Assembly (NCBI RefSeq): GCF_010500815.1
Contig: NZ_JAAAMG010000016.1
Location: forward strand, 1 to 64,000
Source: Jiella pacifica
GTDB lineage: Bacteria; Pseudomonadota; Alphaproteobacteria; Rhizobiales; Rhizobiaceae
DNA length: 64,000 nt
Reading direction: 5' to 3'
In this document: one piece after another, positions 28,233-37,619 of the stretch
Layout of the letters: every line of letters starts with the position of its first letter
Numbering within the stretch: the stretch's first letter is position 1
Program-made: the position numbers and the translations under genes
The notes under the pieces: generated by a model
Seen by the model: the letters and a program-made list of their open reading frames with translations, nothing else
Database searches by the model: none
Told to the model about the DNA's origin: nothing

Positions 28233-28466
28233 ATGTCGGTTTTTGCCCGGAAAACCCCAATCCATGTCGAGTTCAGAAGCATGAAAGAAGGCGACGGCAG
28301 TTCACGCGCGAATCTCGAATATGTTCGCGACATGATCGAACAGCTAAAGGTTGTATCCGGTGCCGAAAAAGGCGCCATCCTGCTCTATTTCCTCGATATG
28401 GCGAAGCTTGAGACGGAAGCGTGGATTGCCAGTCTCGACCAGGCCGCGGATGGCCCGTCAACCTGA
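28233..28466 (+). CDS. small conserved-looking hypothetical protein
   Basis: 77 aa, predicted soluble and mainly helical after residue 20 (RANLEYVRDMIEQLKVVSG, EKGAILLYFLDMAKLETEAW). Small proteins with this N-L-E-Y-V-R-x-M-I-x-Q-L / L-x-Y-L-x-M-A-x-x-E pattern occur, as far as I recall, in several copies in Hyphomicrobiales genomes and have no known function. The ATG at 28233 is chosen; a Met 17 codons later is an alternative. The upstream DNA is AT-rich and carries a palindrome, consistent with a real regulated promoter. Confidence 0.65.
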   Translation: MSVFARKTPIHVEFRSMKEGDGSSRANLEYVRDMIEQLKVVSGAEKGAILLYFLDMAKLETEAWIASLDQAADGPST

Positions 28467-28497
28467 TCGGTTGTCGCGCGGAGCTGGGACGGCGGCC

Positions 28498-29631
28498 CTA
28501 CAACAGAAGCGACACCATGCCGCCGGCATGGCGCTCCAGCCGTCCGGCAAGGTCGAGTTCGAGAATCACCAGCTGAACGACGCCCGGCGAGATTCCGGTA
28601 TGGGCGATGATCTCGTCGATCGCCACGGGGGTCGGCCCGAGGGTCTCGACGATCCGCGCCCGCTCGCCCTCCGAGGGTTCTTCCATCGGCCCCTCCATGT
28701 CTGGTTCGCCAAGCGCACCGTCGTCTGGCTGTTGGCCCCGCGCCGCCAGCGGGTCCAGCGCTTCGAGGACGTCGGCTGGCTCGCAGGCGAGGATCGCGCC
28801 TTCGCGAATCAGCCGGTTGGCGCCGGCGGCGCGCGGATCAAGCGGCGAGCCCGGCACGGCGAAGACGAGGCGGCCGAGCTCTCCGGCCAGCCGCGCGCTG
28901 ATCAGCGATCCCGAGCGCAGCGCCGCCTCGACCACCAGAAGCCCCAGCGACAGCCCGGCGACCAGCCGGTTGCGCCGCGGAAAGTCGATCGCCCGCGGCG
29001 TCCAGCCGAAGGGCATTTCCGAGACCAGCGCACCGCCCTCGTCGACGATCTTGCGCATCAGCGGGCGGTTTTCGAGCGGATAGGGCCGGTCGAGGCCACC
29101 GGCGAAGACGCCCACCGTTCCGGTGGCGAGCGCCGCATCGTGGGCGGCGGCGTCGATGCCGCGGGCAAGCCCGGACACCACGACATAACCGGCCTTTCCC
29201 ATGCCGGTGGAGAACATCCGCGTCAGCTTGATGCCGGACAGCGAGGCGTTGCGGGCGCCGACGATGGCCACCGACGGCCGTTGCAGACAGACCGCATCGC
29301 CCATCAGCGCCAGCACCGGCGGCGCGTCCGCGACGCTGCGCAGATGCACCGGATAGTCCGGCTCGCCCCGGCAGACGAATCGCGCGCCGAGCTTTTGCGC
29401 CCGGGCCATTTCTTCGCTGGCCGCCGCCTCCGAACAGACGACGATCCGCCGGCCGCCGCGCGAGGCGAGATCGGGCAGGGCCTCGAGCGCGGCCGCAGCC
29501 GTGCCGAAGCGGTTGACGAGTTCGCGGAAGGTGACGGGACCGACATTCTCGCTGCGGATCAGCCGCAGCCAGGACAGCCGCATCGCCTCGGTGAGGACGA
29601 CGCCGCGCCGCGGCGCGGCGGGAAGGCTCAT
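28498..29631 (-). CDS. dprA: DNA-processing protein DprA
   Basis: 377 aa, binds incoming single-stranded DNA and loads RecA during natural transformation; it is also kept in non-competent bacteria. It has a Rossmann-like DprA domain with VAIVGARNASLSG, VVSGLARGIDAAAHDAAL, TVGVFAGGLDRPYP, SEMPFGWTPRAIDFPRRNRLVAGLS and VVEAALRSGSLISARLAGE. The N-terminal SAM-like part (SWLRLIRSENVGPVTFRELV) and the C-terminal winged helix (ARIVETLGPTPVAIDEIIAHTG...VVQLVILELDLAGRLER) complete the DML1-type layout. It follows plsY by 70 bp on the same strand. Confidence 0.95.
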   Translation of the reverse strand: MSLPAAPRRGVVLTEAMRLSWLRLIRSENVGPVTFRELVNRFGTAAAALEALPDLASRGGRRIVVCSEAAASEEMARAQKLGARFVCRGEPDYPVHLRSVADAPPVLALMGDAVCLQRPSVAIVGARNASLSGIKLTRMFSTGMGKAGYVVVSGLARGIDAAAHDAALATGTVGVFAGGLDRPYPLENRPLMRKIVDEGGALVSEMPFGWTPRAIDFPRRNRLVAGLSLGLLVVEAALRSGSLISARLAGELGRLVFAVPGSPLDPRAAGANRLIREGAILACEPADVLEALDPLAARGQQPDDGALGEPDMEGPMEEPSEGERARIVETLGPTPVAIDEIIAHTGISPGVVQLVILELDLAGRLERHAGGMVSLLL

Positions 29632-29701
29632 GCCGCCGCTCCCGGGCGATCTCCCGGACCGCCCGGGGTGGCGCCGTCTCTGCGGCCGTTTCGCCGCGCG
29701 C

Positions 29702-30316
29702 TCATGCCTTTCCGGCCCCGATCTTCGGCTCGGTTCCGGCCATCAGACGGCGGATGTTGGCGTGGTGGCGGATATAGACGAGCACCGTCAGCACCGCCGT
29801 CAGGAGCGCTGCCGCCGGATAGCCCAGGAAGAAATAGGCGATCGGCACGAGCAGCGTCGCGACGAGGGCGGCGAGCGAGGAAAATCGGGTGAGATAGGCC
29901 ACCGAGAGCCAGGCGATGGCGAAGACGACGACGCCGAGCGGCGCGATGCCGAGCAGGATGCCGAGATAGGTGGCGACCCCCTTGCCGCCCTTGAAGCCGA
30001 GCCAGACCGGGAAGACATGGCCGAGAAAGGCGCCGACGCCGGCGGCCGCCGCGTAGAACGGGCCGAGGTAATAGAGTGCGACGAAGACCGGCACGGTGCC
30101 CTTCAGGATGTCGCCCAGAAGCGTCAGCGCGGCCATCGCCTTGTTGCCGGTTCTGAGCGCATTGGTTGCGCCGATGTTGCCCGAGCCGATCTTGCGGATG
30201 TCGCCGAGGCCGAAGACATAGCCGAGGACGAGACCGAAGGGGATCGAGCCCGAGGCATAGCCGCCGGCGAGGCAGACAATGGCCCAGCCGAAATTCAGGG
30301 ACGCGTCCTCCAGCAC
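29702..30316 (-). CDS. plsY: glycerol-3-phosphate acyltransferase PlsY
   Basis: 204 aa, five to seven membrane helices. It transfers an acyl group from acyl-phosphate to glycerol-3-phosphate, the first step of phospholipid synthesis. The three PlsY motifs are present: [23 protein letters not shown] and [16 protein letters not shown]. The GTG at 30316 is chosen because GGAGGA stands 6 nt upstream; the longer upstream frame has no support. It is the fourth gene of the pyrB-pyrC'-plsY-dprA order. Confidence 0.95.
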   Translation of the reverse strand: MLEDASLNFGWAIVCLAGGYASGSIPFGLVLGYVFGLGDIRKIGSGNIGATNALRTGNKAMAALTLLGDILKGTVPVFVALYYLGPFYAAAAGVGAFLGHVFPVWLGFKGGKGVATYLGILLGIAPLGVVVFAIAWLSVAYLTRFSSLAALVATLLVPIAYFFLGYPAAALLTAVLTVLVYIRHHANIRRLMAGTEPKIGAGKA

Positions 30317-30417
30317 GATCTTTCCTCCAACTCGAAACTGCGATGCCCGCCGATTTGTCGGCCAAGTACTTGATATAACGGGGGCAAGTGGTCGAGCCGA
30401 CTTCTGCCGTCCCGGGC

Positions 30418-31716
30418 CTATCCTGCCGCTTCGAAGACTGTGCGGCCCGAAACGATCGTCCGCAAGACCTGGCCGGCGAAGCGGGCGTTCTCGAAGGCGG
30501 AATTCTTCGAGCGTGAGCGGATGAGGTCCTCGGTGAAGACGAAGGGCCGGTCGAGATCGACGATGGCGAGGTCGGCCGGCGCGCCGGGTTTCAGCGTTCC
30601 CCGGTCGAGCCCGAGCAGCGCCGCCGGCGCGCTGGTCATCGCCTCGACGAGCCGCATCAGCGGCACGGCGCCGGAGTGATACAGCCGCAGGGCGGCCGGA
30701 AGGAGCGTCTCGAGGCCGATCGCGCCGGCCTCCGCCTCGGCGAAGGGCCGCCGCTTGTCGTCGGCGTCCTGTGGATCGTGGGAGGACACGATGATGTCGA
30801 CCGTGCCATCGGCGAGCGCCTCGACCATGGCGAGCCGGTCCTCTTCGCGCCGCAGCGGCGGGGAGAGGCGGAAATAGGTCCGGTACTGGCCGACGTCGTT
30901 CTCGTTGAGCGACAGATGGTTGATCGAGACGCCGGCGGTGACGGCAAGGCCGCGGCGCTTGGCGCCAGCGACGACGGCGGCCGATTCGCCGAGCGAGATC
31001 TTCGCGGCGTGATAGCGGCAACGGGTCAGCGCGGCGAGCCTGAGGTCGCGCTCCAGCGGGATGATCTCGGCCTCGCCCGGAATCCCCGGGAGCCCCAGCC
31101 AGGAAGCGTAGAGACCTTCGTTCATCACACCGCTGCCGGCGAGGGCCGCATCTTGCGTCTCGTGCATGACGACGGCGCCGAAATCGCGGGCATAGGTCAT
31201 GATGCGGCGCATCAGCGCCGGGTCCGCCAGGGTCTTGCGCCCTTCCGTGAAGGCCTTCACGCCGGCATCGGTGAGAAGCCCGATCTCGGTCATCTCCTTG
31301 CCTTTCAGCCCCTTGGTGAGGGCCGCGGCGGGAAAGACGTTGACGAGGGCGGTGTCTCTCGCCGTGCGCATGACGAATTCGGCGATCGCGACGTCGTCGA
31401 TCACCGGATCGGTGTCCGGCATGGTCAGGATCGAGGTGACGCCGCCCGCCGCAGCCGCCCGCGAGGCCGAGGCGATGGTCTCGCGATGCTCGCCACCCGG
31501 CTCCCCGATGAAGACGCGGGCGTCGACGAGGCCGGGCAGGGCGGTGCGGCCCGAACCGTCGATCACCGTCGCGCCGTCCGGCCGGCCCTGGTTCAGGGCA
31601 TCCGCTCCGGCGGCGACGATAACGCCGTTCTCGACGATGATCGTGCCGACGGCGTCGAGCTTGCGGGCGGGATCGACGATGCGAATCTTCTCGATGACGA
31701 TCGGGCGTTCGGTCAT
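30418..31716 (-). CDS. pyrC: dihydroorotase-like protein without the metal-binding HxH (PyrC')
   Basis: 432 aa, amidohydrolase fold of class I dihydroorotase ([18 protein letters not shown], then [10 protein letters not shown]). In active enzymes the strand-1 motif is DxHVH; here it is D65-A-R67-V-F69, so both zinc-binding His are gone. The later metal/catalytic segment usually DHAPH reads SHDPQD. Its ATG overlaps the pyrB stop by 4 nt. In Pseudomonas and others an inactive dihydroorotase encoded right after pyrB is a structural partner needed for ATCase assembly, and the same role is likely here. The catalytic dihydroorotase should be elsewhere in the genome. Confidence 0.88.
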   Translation of the reverse strand: MTERPIVIEKIRIVDPARKLDAVGTIIVENGVIVAAGADALNQGRPDGATVIDGSGRTALPGLVDARVFIGEPGGEHRETIASASRAAAAGGVTSILTMPDTDPVIDDVAIAEFVMRTARDTALVNVFPAAALTKGLKGKEMTEIGLLTDAGVKAFTEGRKTLADPALMRRIMTYARDFGAVVMHETQDAALAGSGVMNEGLYASWLGLPGIPGEAEIIPLERDLRLAALTRCRYHAAKISLGESAAVVAGAKRRGLAVTAGVSINHLSLNENDVGQYRTYFRLSPPLRREEDRLAMVEALADGTVDIIVSSHDPQDADDKRRPFAEAEAGAIGLETLLPAALRLYHSGAVPLMRLVEAMTSAPAALLGLDRGTLKPGAPADLAIVDLDRPFVFTEDLIRSRSKNSAFENARFAGQVLRTIVSGRTVFEAAG

Positions 31717-32669
31717 CGGTTGCCCTCCGCCGAGAGACCTAGAAGGTATTCGATCACCGCCATGCGCACCGCGACGCCCATCTCGACCTGTTCCTCGATC
31801 ACGCTCATCGGTCCATCGGCGATCTCCGAGGCGATCTCGACGCCGCGATTCATCGGCCCGGGATGCATGACGAGCGCATCGGGCTTGGCGTAGGCGAGCT
31901 TCGTCGCATCGAGCCCGAAATAGCGGAAATACTCGCGCACCGAGGGGACGAAGGCGCCCTCCATGCGCTCGCGCTGCAGCCGCAGCATCATCACCACGTC
32001 GGCGCCCTTCAGCCCCTCGTCCATGCGCCGAAAGACTTTCACGCCCATCTGTTCGATGCCGCTCGGCAGAAGCGTTGATGGTGCAACGACGCGCACCTCG
32101 GCCCCGAGTGCGTTGAGCAGAAGAATGTTGGAACGGGCGACCCGGCTGTGCAGCACGTCGCCGCAGATCGCGACGATCAGCGTCGCGATGCGGCCCTTGT
32201 GCCGGCGGATCGTCAGCGCGTCCAGAAGCGCCTGGGTCGGGTGCTCGTGGGCGCCGTCGCCGGCATTGACCACCGAGCAGGCGACCTTCTGGGCGAGCAG
32301 CGCGACGGCGCCGGCCGAATGGTGCCGGACGACGAGAAGGTCCGGCCGCATGGCGTTGAGCGTCATCGCCGTGTCGATCAGCGTCTCGCCCTTCTTCACC
32401 GAGGAGCTCGCCACCGACATGTTCATGACGTCGGCCCCGAGCCTTTTGCCGGCGAGCTCGAACGAGGCCTGGGTTCGCGTCGAGGCCTCGAAGAACAGGT
32501 TGATCTGGGTGCGCCCCTTGAGCACCGACTTCTTCTTCTCGACCTGCCGCGAAACGGCGACATCCGCCTCGGCGAGATCGAGAAGTTCGGTGATGTCCTG
32601 GGGCGAAAGGCCGGCGATGCCGATGAGATGGCGGCGGCGGCTCGGAAGGCTTTGGGCGGGTGCGGTCAT
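31713..32669 (-). CDS. pyrB: aspartate carbamoyltransferase catalytic subunit
   Basis: 318 aa, committed step of pyrimidine synthesis: carbamoyl phosphate plus aspartate to carbamoylaspartate. The carbamoyl-phosphate motif [20 protein letters not shown] and the loop [13 protein letters not shown] are present, with [18 protein letters not shown] and the Asp-binding [17 protein letters not shown]. The C-terminus [14 protein letters not shown] is typical. Ala replaces the first Pro of the usual HPxQ neighbourhood only outside the active site, so the enzyme looks intact. The ATG at 32669 is preferred over a TTG three codons upstream. No pyrI is present; it pairs with the inactive PyrC'. Confidence 0.96.
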   Translation of the reverse strand: MTAPAQSLPSRRRHLIGIAGLSPQDITELLDLAEADVAVSRQVEKKKSVLKGRTQINLFFEASTRTQASFELAGKRLGADVMNMSVASSSVKKGETLIDTAMTLNAMRPDLLVVRHHSAGAVALLAQKVACSVVNAGDGAHEHPTQALLDALTIRRHKGRIATLIVAICGDVLHSRVARSNILLLNALGAEVRVVAPSTLLPSGIEQMGVKVFRRMDEGLKGADVVMMLRLQRERMEGAFVPSVREYFRYFGLDATKLAYAKPDALVMHPGPMNRGVEIASEIADGPMSVIEEQVEMGVAVRMAVIEYLLGLSAEGNR

Positions 32670-32747
32670 CAGGAACAAGGCCTATAAGGTTTTCCCAAAT
32701 GCGCGGCAAGAACTCCGCGCGATCTCAGAAAACGAGAAGGCAGCGAG

Positions 32748-34403
32748 ATGGCCGAAACGCTTCCCGCCACCAACGAGGTGTTCAACCAGTCCTCGGACTA
32801 TGCCGGCTTCAACGCCTACCGCTCCGATCCGCTCCTGAAGTTGCTGACGGCGGAGTTTCCGGCCGACGTGGTCGTTTCCCTCGACCAGCACGGGCGCTTC
32901 TGCGGCTCCCACGAGGCGCACGACCTTGCCCGTCTCGCCAATTCGGAAAAGCCGACGCTGCGCCGTTTCGACGAGAAGGGCCGCCGGCTCGAAATGCTGG
33001 ATTTCCACCCGGCCTACCACGCGCTGATGCGGCGCTCGGTGGCCGAGGGCCTCAGCGCGTCGATCTGGTCGGGCGCCGATTCGGAGGCCGGCATCCGCCA
33101 CCGGGCGCGGGCGGCGCGCTTCTACATGACCGCCGGCGTCGAATGCGGGCATCTCTGCCCGATCACCATGACCAGTGCCTCGGTCGCAGCGCTCGCCGCG
33201 GCGCCGGAGCTCAAGGACACCTGGCTGCCGCTGATCGCCTCGCGGCAATACGATCCCGGTGTCAAGCCGCCGATGGAGAAGGCCGGCCTCACCCTCGGCA
33301 TGGGCATGACGGAAAAGCAGGGCGGCACCGACGTTCGGGCCAACACCACGCGGGCCGTCCCCATCGGCGAGGGGCGATATGCGATCACCGGCCACAAATG
33401 GTTCCTGTCGGCGCCGATGTGCGACGCCTTCCTGGTGCTCGCCCAGACCGATGCGGGCCCGTCCTGCTTCCTGATGCCCCGACGCCGTTCCGACGGCTCG
33501 CTCAACGGCCTCTTCGTTCAAAGGCTCAAGGACAAGCTCGGGAACCATTCGAACGCCTCTTCCGAGGTCGAGTTCGTCGAGGCCGACGCTCATCTCATCG
33601 GCGAGGAGGGGCGGGGGATCGCCACCATCCTCGACATGGTCACGTTGACGCGCGTCGATTGCGCGCTCGCTTCAGCCGGTCTGATGCGCGGCGCGCTGGC
33701 CGAGGCGGTCCATCACTGCCGCGAGCGCAAGGTCTTCGGCAAATACCTGATCGACCAGCCGCAGATGGTCCGCGTCCTCGGGGAACTGGCGCTGGACTCC
33801 GTCGGGGCGACGGTGCTCGCCTGGCGCCTCGCCGAAACGCTCGACCGGCGGGACGCCGACCCGGAAGACGCCGAGGCGCGGGCCTGGGCGCGGGTGATGA
33901 CGCCGGTGACGAAATACTGGGTCTGCAAGCTCGCCCCGGCCTTCACCTACGAGGCGATGGAGTGCCTCGGCGGCAACGGCTACGTCGAGGACGGCCGGCT
34001 TGCCCGCGCCTATCGAGAGGCACCGGTGAACGCCATTTGGGAAGGCTCCGGCAACGTCGTCGCGCTGGATCTCCTTCGCGTGCTGAAGCGGGATCCGGAG
34101 GCCTTCGACACGGTCATCGCAACGATCGAGCGGGACCTCGGCGAAGCCGCCGGCGGCACACCGGGTGTTCTGCGTGCGGCTGTCGATGTCGTCCTGTCCG
34201 ACGAAGGCGCCTGCCGGCTGCTCGCCGAACAGCTGGCACTCGCCGCCGCAAGCGCCAGCCTGAAGCGCCTCGGCCTTGGACCGATCGCTGCCGCCTTCGC
34301 CGAAACCCGCCTCGGCGGCGTCTTCAGCCACACCTACGGCATGGTCGATCTGCGGCATGACTGCCGCGCCATCCTCGACGACCTCTGCCCGCCGCTGCGC
34401 TGA
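32748..34403 (+). CDS. aidB: AidB-type acyl-CoA dehydrogenase-fold flavoprotein
   Basis: 551 aa, the length of E. coli AidB (541 aa). AidB binds DNA and FAD and is induced in the adaptive response to alkylation; its true substrate is unsettled. Extensive identity is visible: TEVFNQ-like opening (NEVFNQSSDYAGFN), CPITMTSASV, LGMGMTEKQGGTDVRANTTRA, ITGHKWFLSAPMCDAFLVLAQT, KLGNHSNASSEVEF, TRVDCALASAGLMRGAL, ECLGGNGYVED and PVNAIWEGSGNVVALDLLRVL. The active-site base Glu of acyl-CoA dehydrogenases falls in YREAPVNAIWEGSGN. It is divergent from pyrB. No Ada-box was identified upstream. Confidence 0.93.
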   Translation: MAETLPATNEVFNQSSDYAGFNAYRSDPLLKLLTAEFPADVVVSLDQHGRFCGSHEAHDLARLANSEKPTLRRFDEKGRRLEMLDFHPAYHALMRRSVAEGLSASIWSGADSEAGIRHRARAARFYMTAGVECGHLCPITMTSASVAALAAAPELKDTWLPLIASRQYDPGVKPPMEKAGLTLGMGMTEKQGGTDVRANTTRAVPIGEGRYAITGHKWFLSAPMCDAFLVLAQTDAGPSCFLMPRRRSDGSLNGLFVQRLKDKLGNHSNASSEVEFVEADAHLIGEEGRGIATILDMVTLTRVDCALASAGLMRGALAEAVHHCRERKVFGKYLIDQPQMVRVLGELALDSVGATVLAWRLAETLDRRDADPEDAEARAWARVMTPVTKYWVCKLAPAFTYEAMECLGGNGYVEDGRLARAYREAPVNAIWEGSGNVVALDLLRVLKRDPEAFDTVIATIERDLGEAAGGTPGVLRAAVDVVLSDEGACRLLAEQLALAAASASLKRLGLGPIAAAFAETRLGGVFSHTYGMVDLRHDCRAILDDLCPPLR

Positions 34404-34532
34404 GCCCTTCACTTCGAACGGCTCGAAACACCCGCAGAGCCGGGGCCGTTAAGCATAATCCGGCGTATGCGTTGCCGGGCGAAACCGAACAAGCGATGGT
34501 GCCGTTAACGGATCGGTAACCAACGATGACGG

Positions 34533-35102
34533 GTGAATGCCGTGACGAACCGCATCGCGTCGATTTTCGCGCTCTCCGGCTGGGCCGGTTTCTGCGGCCT
34601 TGCTGCCGTGCGCTGCGTCCATGAGGCGGAGCTGACCGAGCTCTTCTTCGGCTCGTTCGTCACCGGGCTGATCGGCGAAGCCCGGCTCGAGCCGCTCGGC
34701 GTCGCGCATCAGGAGCTTCTCGGGCTCGCGGCGATCCTCGTTGCCCTGACTGTCGCCTTCGCGGTCGCGACTGCCGGAATCATCCGCCTTGGCAAGGCAC
34801 ACGAACGGTTCTCCGAGCCTTTCGCCGCCGCGGCGTTTTCGGCGCTATTCGGCTTCTACGCCGCGCTCGCCTTGTCCGGCTCGCCTGCGATCGCGCTGTT
34901 CGGGCAGGGCCCGCTCGTCACCTTGTTCATCGCGCTCGGCTTTGCCGCGCTGCTGTTCGACCATCTGATCGCCGATCAGGAGGACGAAGAGGGCGACGAA
35001 GCCTTCCACACCATCATGACGCAGCTCGAAGAGGCTAAGCGTGCGGCCATCGCCGATCGCCGCCGCGGCGAGGGGCGCGACGCCGACGAAGACCGTCGCT
35101 GA
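34533..35102 (+). CDS. membrane protein of unknown function
   Basis: 189 aa. The GTG start gives helices at about 8-26, 66-88, 98-118 and 124-145, then a long acidic-basic cytosolic tail (DQEDEEGDEAFHTIMTQ...RRRGEGRDADEDRR). I do not recognise the family. The stop overlaps the ATG of the next gene (TGATG), a DUF6105-type membrane protein, so the two are probably co-translated. A 10-bp palindrome CCGTTAACGG lies at 34502-34511, 22 bp upstream of the start, and may be an operator. Confidence 0.65.
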   Translation: MNAVTNRIASIFALSGWAGFCGLAAVRCVHEAELTELFFGSFVTGLIGEARLEPLGVAHQELLGLAAILVALTVAFAVATAGIIRLGKAHERFSEPFAAAAFSALFGFYAALALSGSPAIALFGQGPLVTLFIALGFAALLFDHLIADQEDEEGDEAFHTIMTQLEEAKRAAIADRRRGEGRDADEDRR

Positions 35103-35437
35103 TGCGGGCGATCCTGATCCTCTCCCTCGCGCCGACGGCGCTGCTGTTCGGCTGGTACTGGCTGTCGCTGGCCGACATCGGCGGCAGCTTCGGCGGCGTC
35201 TATCTCTCCCGGGAGATGAACGAGGGCGTGTTCTTGCTGTTGGGGCGTCTCCTTCAGGTGGAGCCGGAACACCTGCCTGGAATGTTCACCTCCGGGTTCG
35301 CCTTCGACGCCGCCTTGCTCTTCGGATTCCTGGCTTTCCGGCGTCGCCGCGCGCTTGCCGTTTGGTGTAGCCAGCTCCAGTGGCCCGCCTTCAGCCGCGC
35401 GAGCCCGCGATACGATCGAGCGCCCCCTGGAGAATGA
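35102..35437 (+). CDS. DUF6105-like small membrane protein
   Basis: 111 aa. It opens with a membrane helix ([20 protein letters not shown]) and continues [20 protein letters not shown] and [20 protein letters not shown], the pattern of the DUF6105 family found in rhizobia. The last 20 or so residues, after the RRRR cluster, differ from the family and run into the 3' end of the convergent ruvX gene (46-bp overlap). The reading frame may therefore have lost its original stop. Function unknown. Confidence 0.65.
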   Translation: MRAILILSLAPTALLFGWYWLSLADIGGSFGGVYLSREMNEGVFLLLGRLLQVEPEHLPGMFTSGFAFDAALLFGFLAFRRRRALAVWCSQLQWPAFSRASPRYDRAPPGE

Positions 35438-35861
35438 AGGCGGCCGCCGCCGAATCGATGCGCTCCGCCCGTTTGCCGCGCGATACGTCGGCCGAGATCA
35501 TCGCCCGCTCCGCCGCCACCGTCGACAGCCGCTCGTCCCAGAAGAGTGCCGGGCGGGCGTCCAGCGGCGCATAGTTGCGCATGAAGGCGCGGGTGGACTG
35601 GGCGCGCGGGCCTTCGCTGCCGTCCATGTTGAGCGGCAGGCCGATGACGATGGCCGCCACCTGTTCCTCGTCCAGCGCCTTCTTCAGGGCAGCCGCGTCG
35701 AGGGTGAACTTCTTGCGCCGGATCACCGGCCGCGGCGTCGAAAAGCGCCAGCCGCGATCCGACAGGGCAACGCCGATGGTCTTGCTGCCGAGGTCGAGGC
35801 CGGCGATCGGCAGACCGGCCGGGACGGCGGCGAGAAATGCGTCGAGGTCGAGCATCGCCAT
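35391..35861 (-). CDS. ruvX: Holliday junction resolvase-like protein (YqgF/RuvX)
   Basis: 156 aa, RNase H-like fold; the family is linked to 16S rRNA 5' end maturation and to Holliday junction resolution. The motifs are [17 protein letters not shown] with Asp23, [23 protein letters not shown] and [38 protein letters not shown], including the conserved DER and the final DSAAA catalytic Asp. Length is normal. An ATG two codons downstream is an equally plausible start. It converges with the DUF6105-like gene. Confidence 0.93.
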   Translation of the reverse strand: MAMLDLDAFLAAVPAGLPIAGLDLGSKTIGVALSDRGWRFSTPRPVIRRKKFTLDAAALKKALDEEQVAAIVIGLPLNMDGSEGPRAQSTRAFMRNYAPLDARPALFWDERLSTVAAERAMISADVSRGKRAERIDSAAAAFILQGALDRIAGSRG

Positions 35862-35980
35862 GGCTACGCCTTGACCCGGCGGGCGGGCTGAGCACTTACC
35901 GGCGACGAGGCCCCTGGACCCCGCAAGACGACCGGGGCGGGGGCAGACCCCAGTTTCTCAGCCATCAAGAGGCCCGCTCC

Positions 35981-36682
35981 ATGAAGATCACCTATTTCGG
36001 CCATTCGGCCTTCCGCATCGAGACCGGCTCGTCGGTCATTCTGGTCGACCCGTTTCTCACCGGCAACCCGCATTTCAAGGGCGATGTCGCCGAGGCGAAG
36101 AAAGGCGTCACCCACATCGCCATCAGCCACGGGCATTCCGACCATGTGGGCGACGCCATCGCCATCGCCAAGGAAACCGGTTGCAAGGTCGTCGCCAACT
36201 TCGAGATCTACACCTGGCTCGGGCAGAAAGGCGTCGAGACGGCCGAGTTCGCCGGGACCGGCGGCACCGTCTCCTTCGACGACTTCTCGGTCACCCTGAC
36301 CCAGGCCTTCCATTCGTCGAGCTTCACCGAGGAAGACGGCCGCATCGTCTATCTCGGCATGCCGAACGGTCTCGTCTTCCATTGCAAGGACGGACCAACC
36401 GTCTACCACATGGGCGATACCGACATCTTTGGAGACATGGCGCTGATCGAGGAGCTGCACCAGCCGAAACTCGCCATGGTGCCGGTCGGCGACCGCTTCA
36501 CCATGGGCGGGGCGGTCGCGGCGGTGGCCTGCCGGCGCTACTTCAAGTTCGACACGATCATCCCGATCCACTGGGGAACGATGCCGATCCTCGACGCCAA
36601 CCCGGACAAGTTCAAGGAAGCCATGGAAGGCGACGCCGGCAAGGTGCTGACGCCGGTGATCGGCGAAGCCTTCGAAGTCTGA
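35981..36682 (+). CDS. UPF0173 metal-dependent hydrolase (metallo-beta-lactamase fold)
   Basis: 233 aa. The MBL signature SHGHSDHVGD gives the zinc ligands His50, His52, Asp54 and His55. It is followed by QAFHSSSF, MGDTDIFGDMALI and IIPIHWGTMPIL, all typical of the UPF0173/YtkL family. Substrates of these enzymes are unknown. The start MKITYFGHSAF is the conserved one. It is transcribed toward gatC with a 175-bp gap that holds a hairpin. Confidence 0.93.
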   Translation: MKITYFGHSAFRIETGSSVILVDPFLTGNPHFKGDVAEAKKGVTHIAISHGHSDHVGDAIAIAKETGCKVVANFEIYTWLGQKGVETAEFAGTGGTVSFDDFSVTLTQAFHSSSFTEEDGRIVYLGMPNGLVFHCKDGPTVYHMGDTDIFGDMALIEELHQPKLAMVPVGDRFTMGGAVAAVACRRYFKFDTIIPIHWGTMPILDANPDKFKEAMEGDAGKVLTPVIGEAFEV

Positions 36683-36777
36683 GCCAGAACGCGTCGTTTC
36701 GAGGCCTGCACGAGCAGAAGCCGCTTCCCGCCGGGAGTGGGATCCGAGCGGGCTTTTGCGAGATCAGTCGAGCGTTG

Positions 36778-36809
36778 CATCCCCGGTGGGCCGTTGCCAC
36801 CCGGGGATG
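36778..36809. other. hairpin between the UPF0173 gene and gatC
   Basis: CATCCCCGG (36778-36786) pairs perfectly with CCGGGGATG (36801-36809) around a 14-nt loop that can extend the stem with TGG/CCA. No T-run follows, so it may act as a factor-dependent terminator, an mRNA 3' end, or a gatC leader structure. Confidence 0.4.
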
Positions 36810-36857
36810 GCGTCGTTATAGCACGGCAAATCCTGTGAACCTGCCGCCGGAGACATC

Positions 36858-37145
36858 ATGTCCGTCGATTCCGCCACCGTGCGCCGCGTCGCCAAGCTCG
36901 CCCGGATCGCCGTCAGCGAAGAGGACGTGACGGCGATGGAGGGCGAGCTCAACGCCATCCTCGGCTTCGTCGAACAGCTCTCGGAAGTCGACGTCTCCGG
37001 CGTCGAGCCGATGACCTCGGTCATTCCGATGGCGATGAAGAAGCGCGAGGACGTGGTGACGGACGGCGAGAAGGCCGATGACGTCGTCGCCAACGCTCCG
37101 GCGAGCGAGGATCACTTCTTCATGGTGCCGAAGGTCGTCGAGTAG
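36858..37145 (+). CDS. gatC: Asp-tRNA(Asn)/Glu-tRNA(Gln) amidotransferase subunit C
   Basis: 95 aa, the small wrapping subunit of GatCAB, which amidates misacylated Glu-tRNA(Gln) and Asp-tRNA(Asn). The family pattern is clear: [40 protein letters not shown] and the C-terminal [13 protein letters not shown]. It is followed 3 bp later by a GNAT gene and then gatA. gatB is not in the window after gatA. Confidence 0.96.
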   Translation: MSVDSATVRRVAKLARIAVSEEDVTAMEGELNAILGFVEQLSEVDVSGVEPMTSVIPMAMKKREDVVTDGEKADDVVANAPASEDHFFMVPKVVE

Positions 37146-37148
37146 GCC

Positions 37149-37619
37149 ATGGTCCCGTCGATCGCCGCAGAGACACCGCTTCAAGACGATATCCGATCGA
37201 TGGTCGAACGGCTCAACGCCTATCTTCAACCCCTGTCGCCGCCGCAGTTCCAGTTCCAGCTGACGGTCGAGCAGATGGCCGGCGCCGATGCCACCGTCTT
37301 CGTCGCCCGCGACGAGGCTGGAACCGCCGTCGCCATGGGCTCTCTCAAGGTGCACGACATCGAGATGGGCGAGGTCAAGCGGATGTTCAGCGAAGCCCAT
37401 GTCAGGGGCAGGGGGCTCGGCCGCGCGATCCTCGACGTGATCGAGGCGAGGGCGCGACAGCTCGGCCTGTCCCGTCTCGTCCTGGAGACCGGCGCGACGC
37501 CGGGCTTCGAGCCGGCCTGGGCCCTCTATGAAGGGGCCGGCTTTACCCGCTGCTCCGCGTTCCTCGACTATCCCGATTCCGAATACAGCCGATTTTACGA
37601 AAAGAGCTTGTCATCATGA
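37149..37619 (+). CDS. GNAT-family N-acetyltransferase between gatC and gatA
   Basis: 156 aa, GCN5-related acetyltransferase. The acetyl-CoA-binding segment is [32 protein letters not shown] (V-x-x-x-x-R-G-x-G-x-A), with [29 protein letters not shown] as the second half of the fold. It most resembles the small putative acetyltransferases of YitH/PhnO type. It starts 3 bp after gatC and its stop overlaps the gatA start (ATGA), so it is locked into the amidotransferase operon. Its substrate, and whether the link to tRNA charging is functional, are unknown. Confidence 0.88.
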   Translation: MVPSIAAETPLQDDIRSMVERLNAYLQPLSPPQFQFQLTVEQMAGADATVFVARDEAGTAVAMGSLKVHDIEMGEVKRMFSEAHVRGRGLGRAILDVIEARARQLGLSRLVLETGATPGFEPAWALYEGAGFTRCSAFLDYPDSEYSRFYEKSLSS

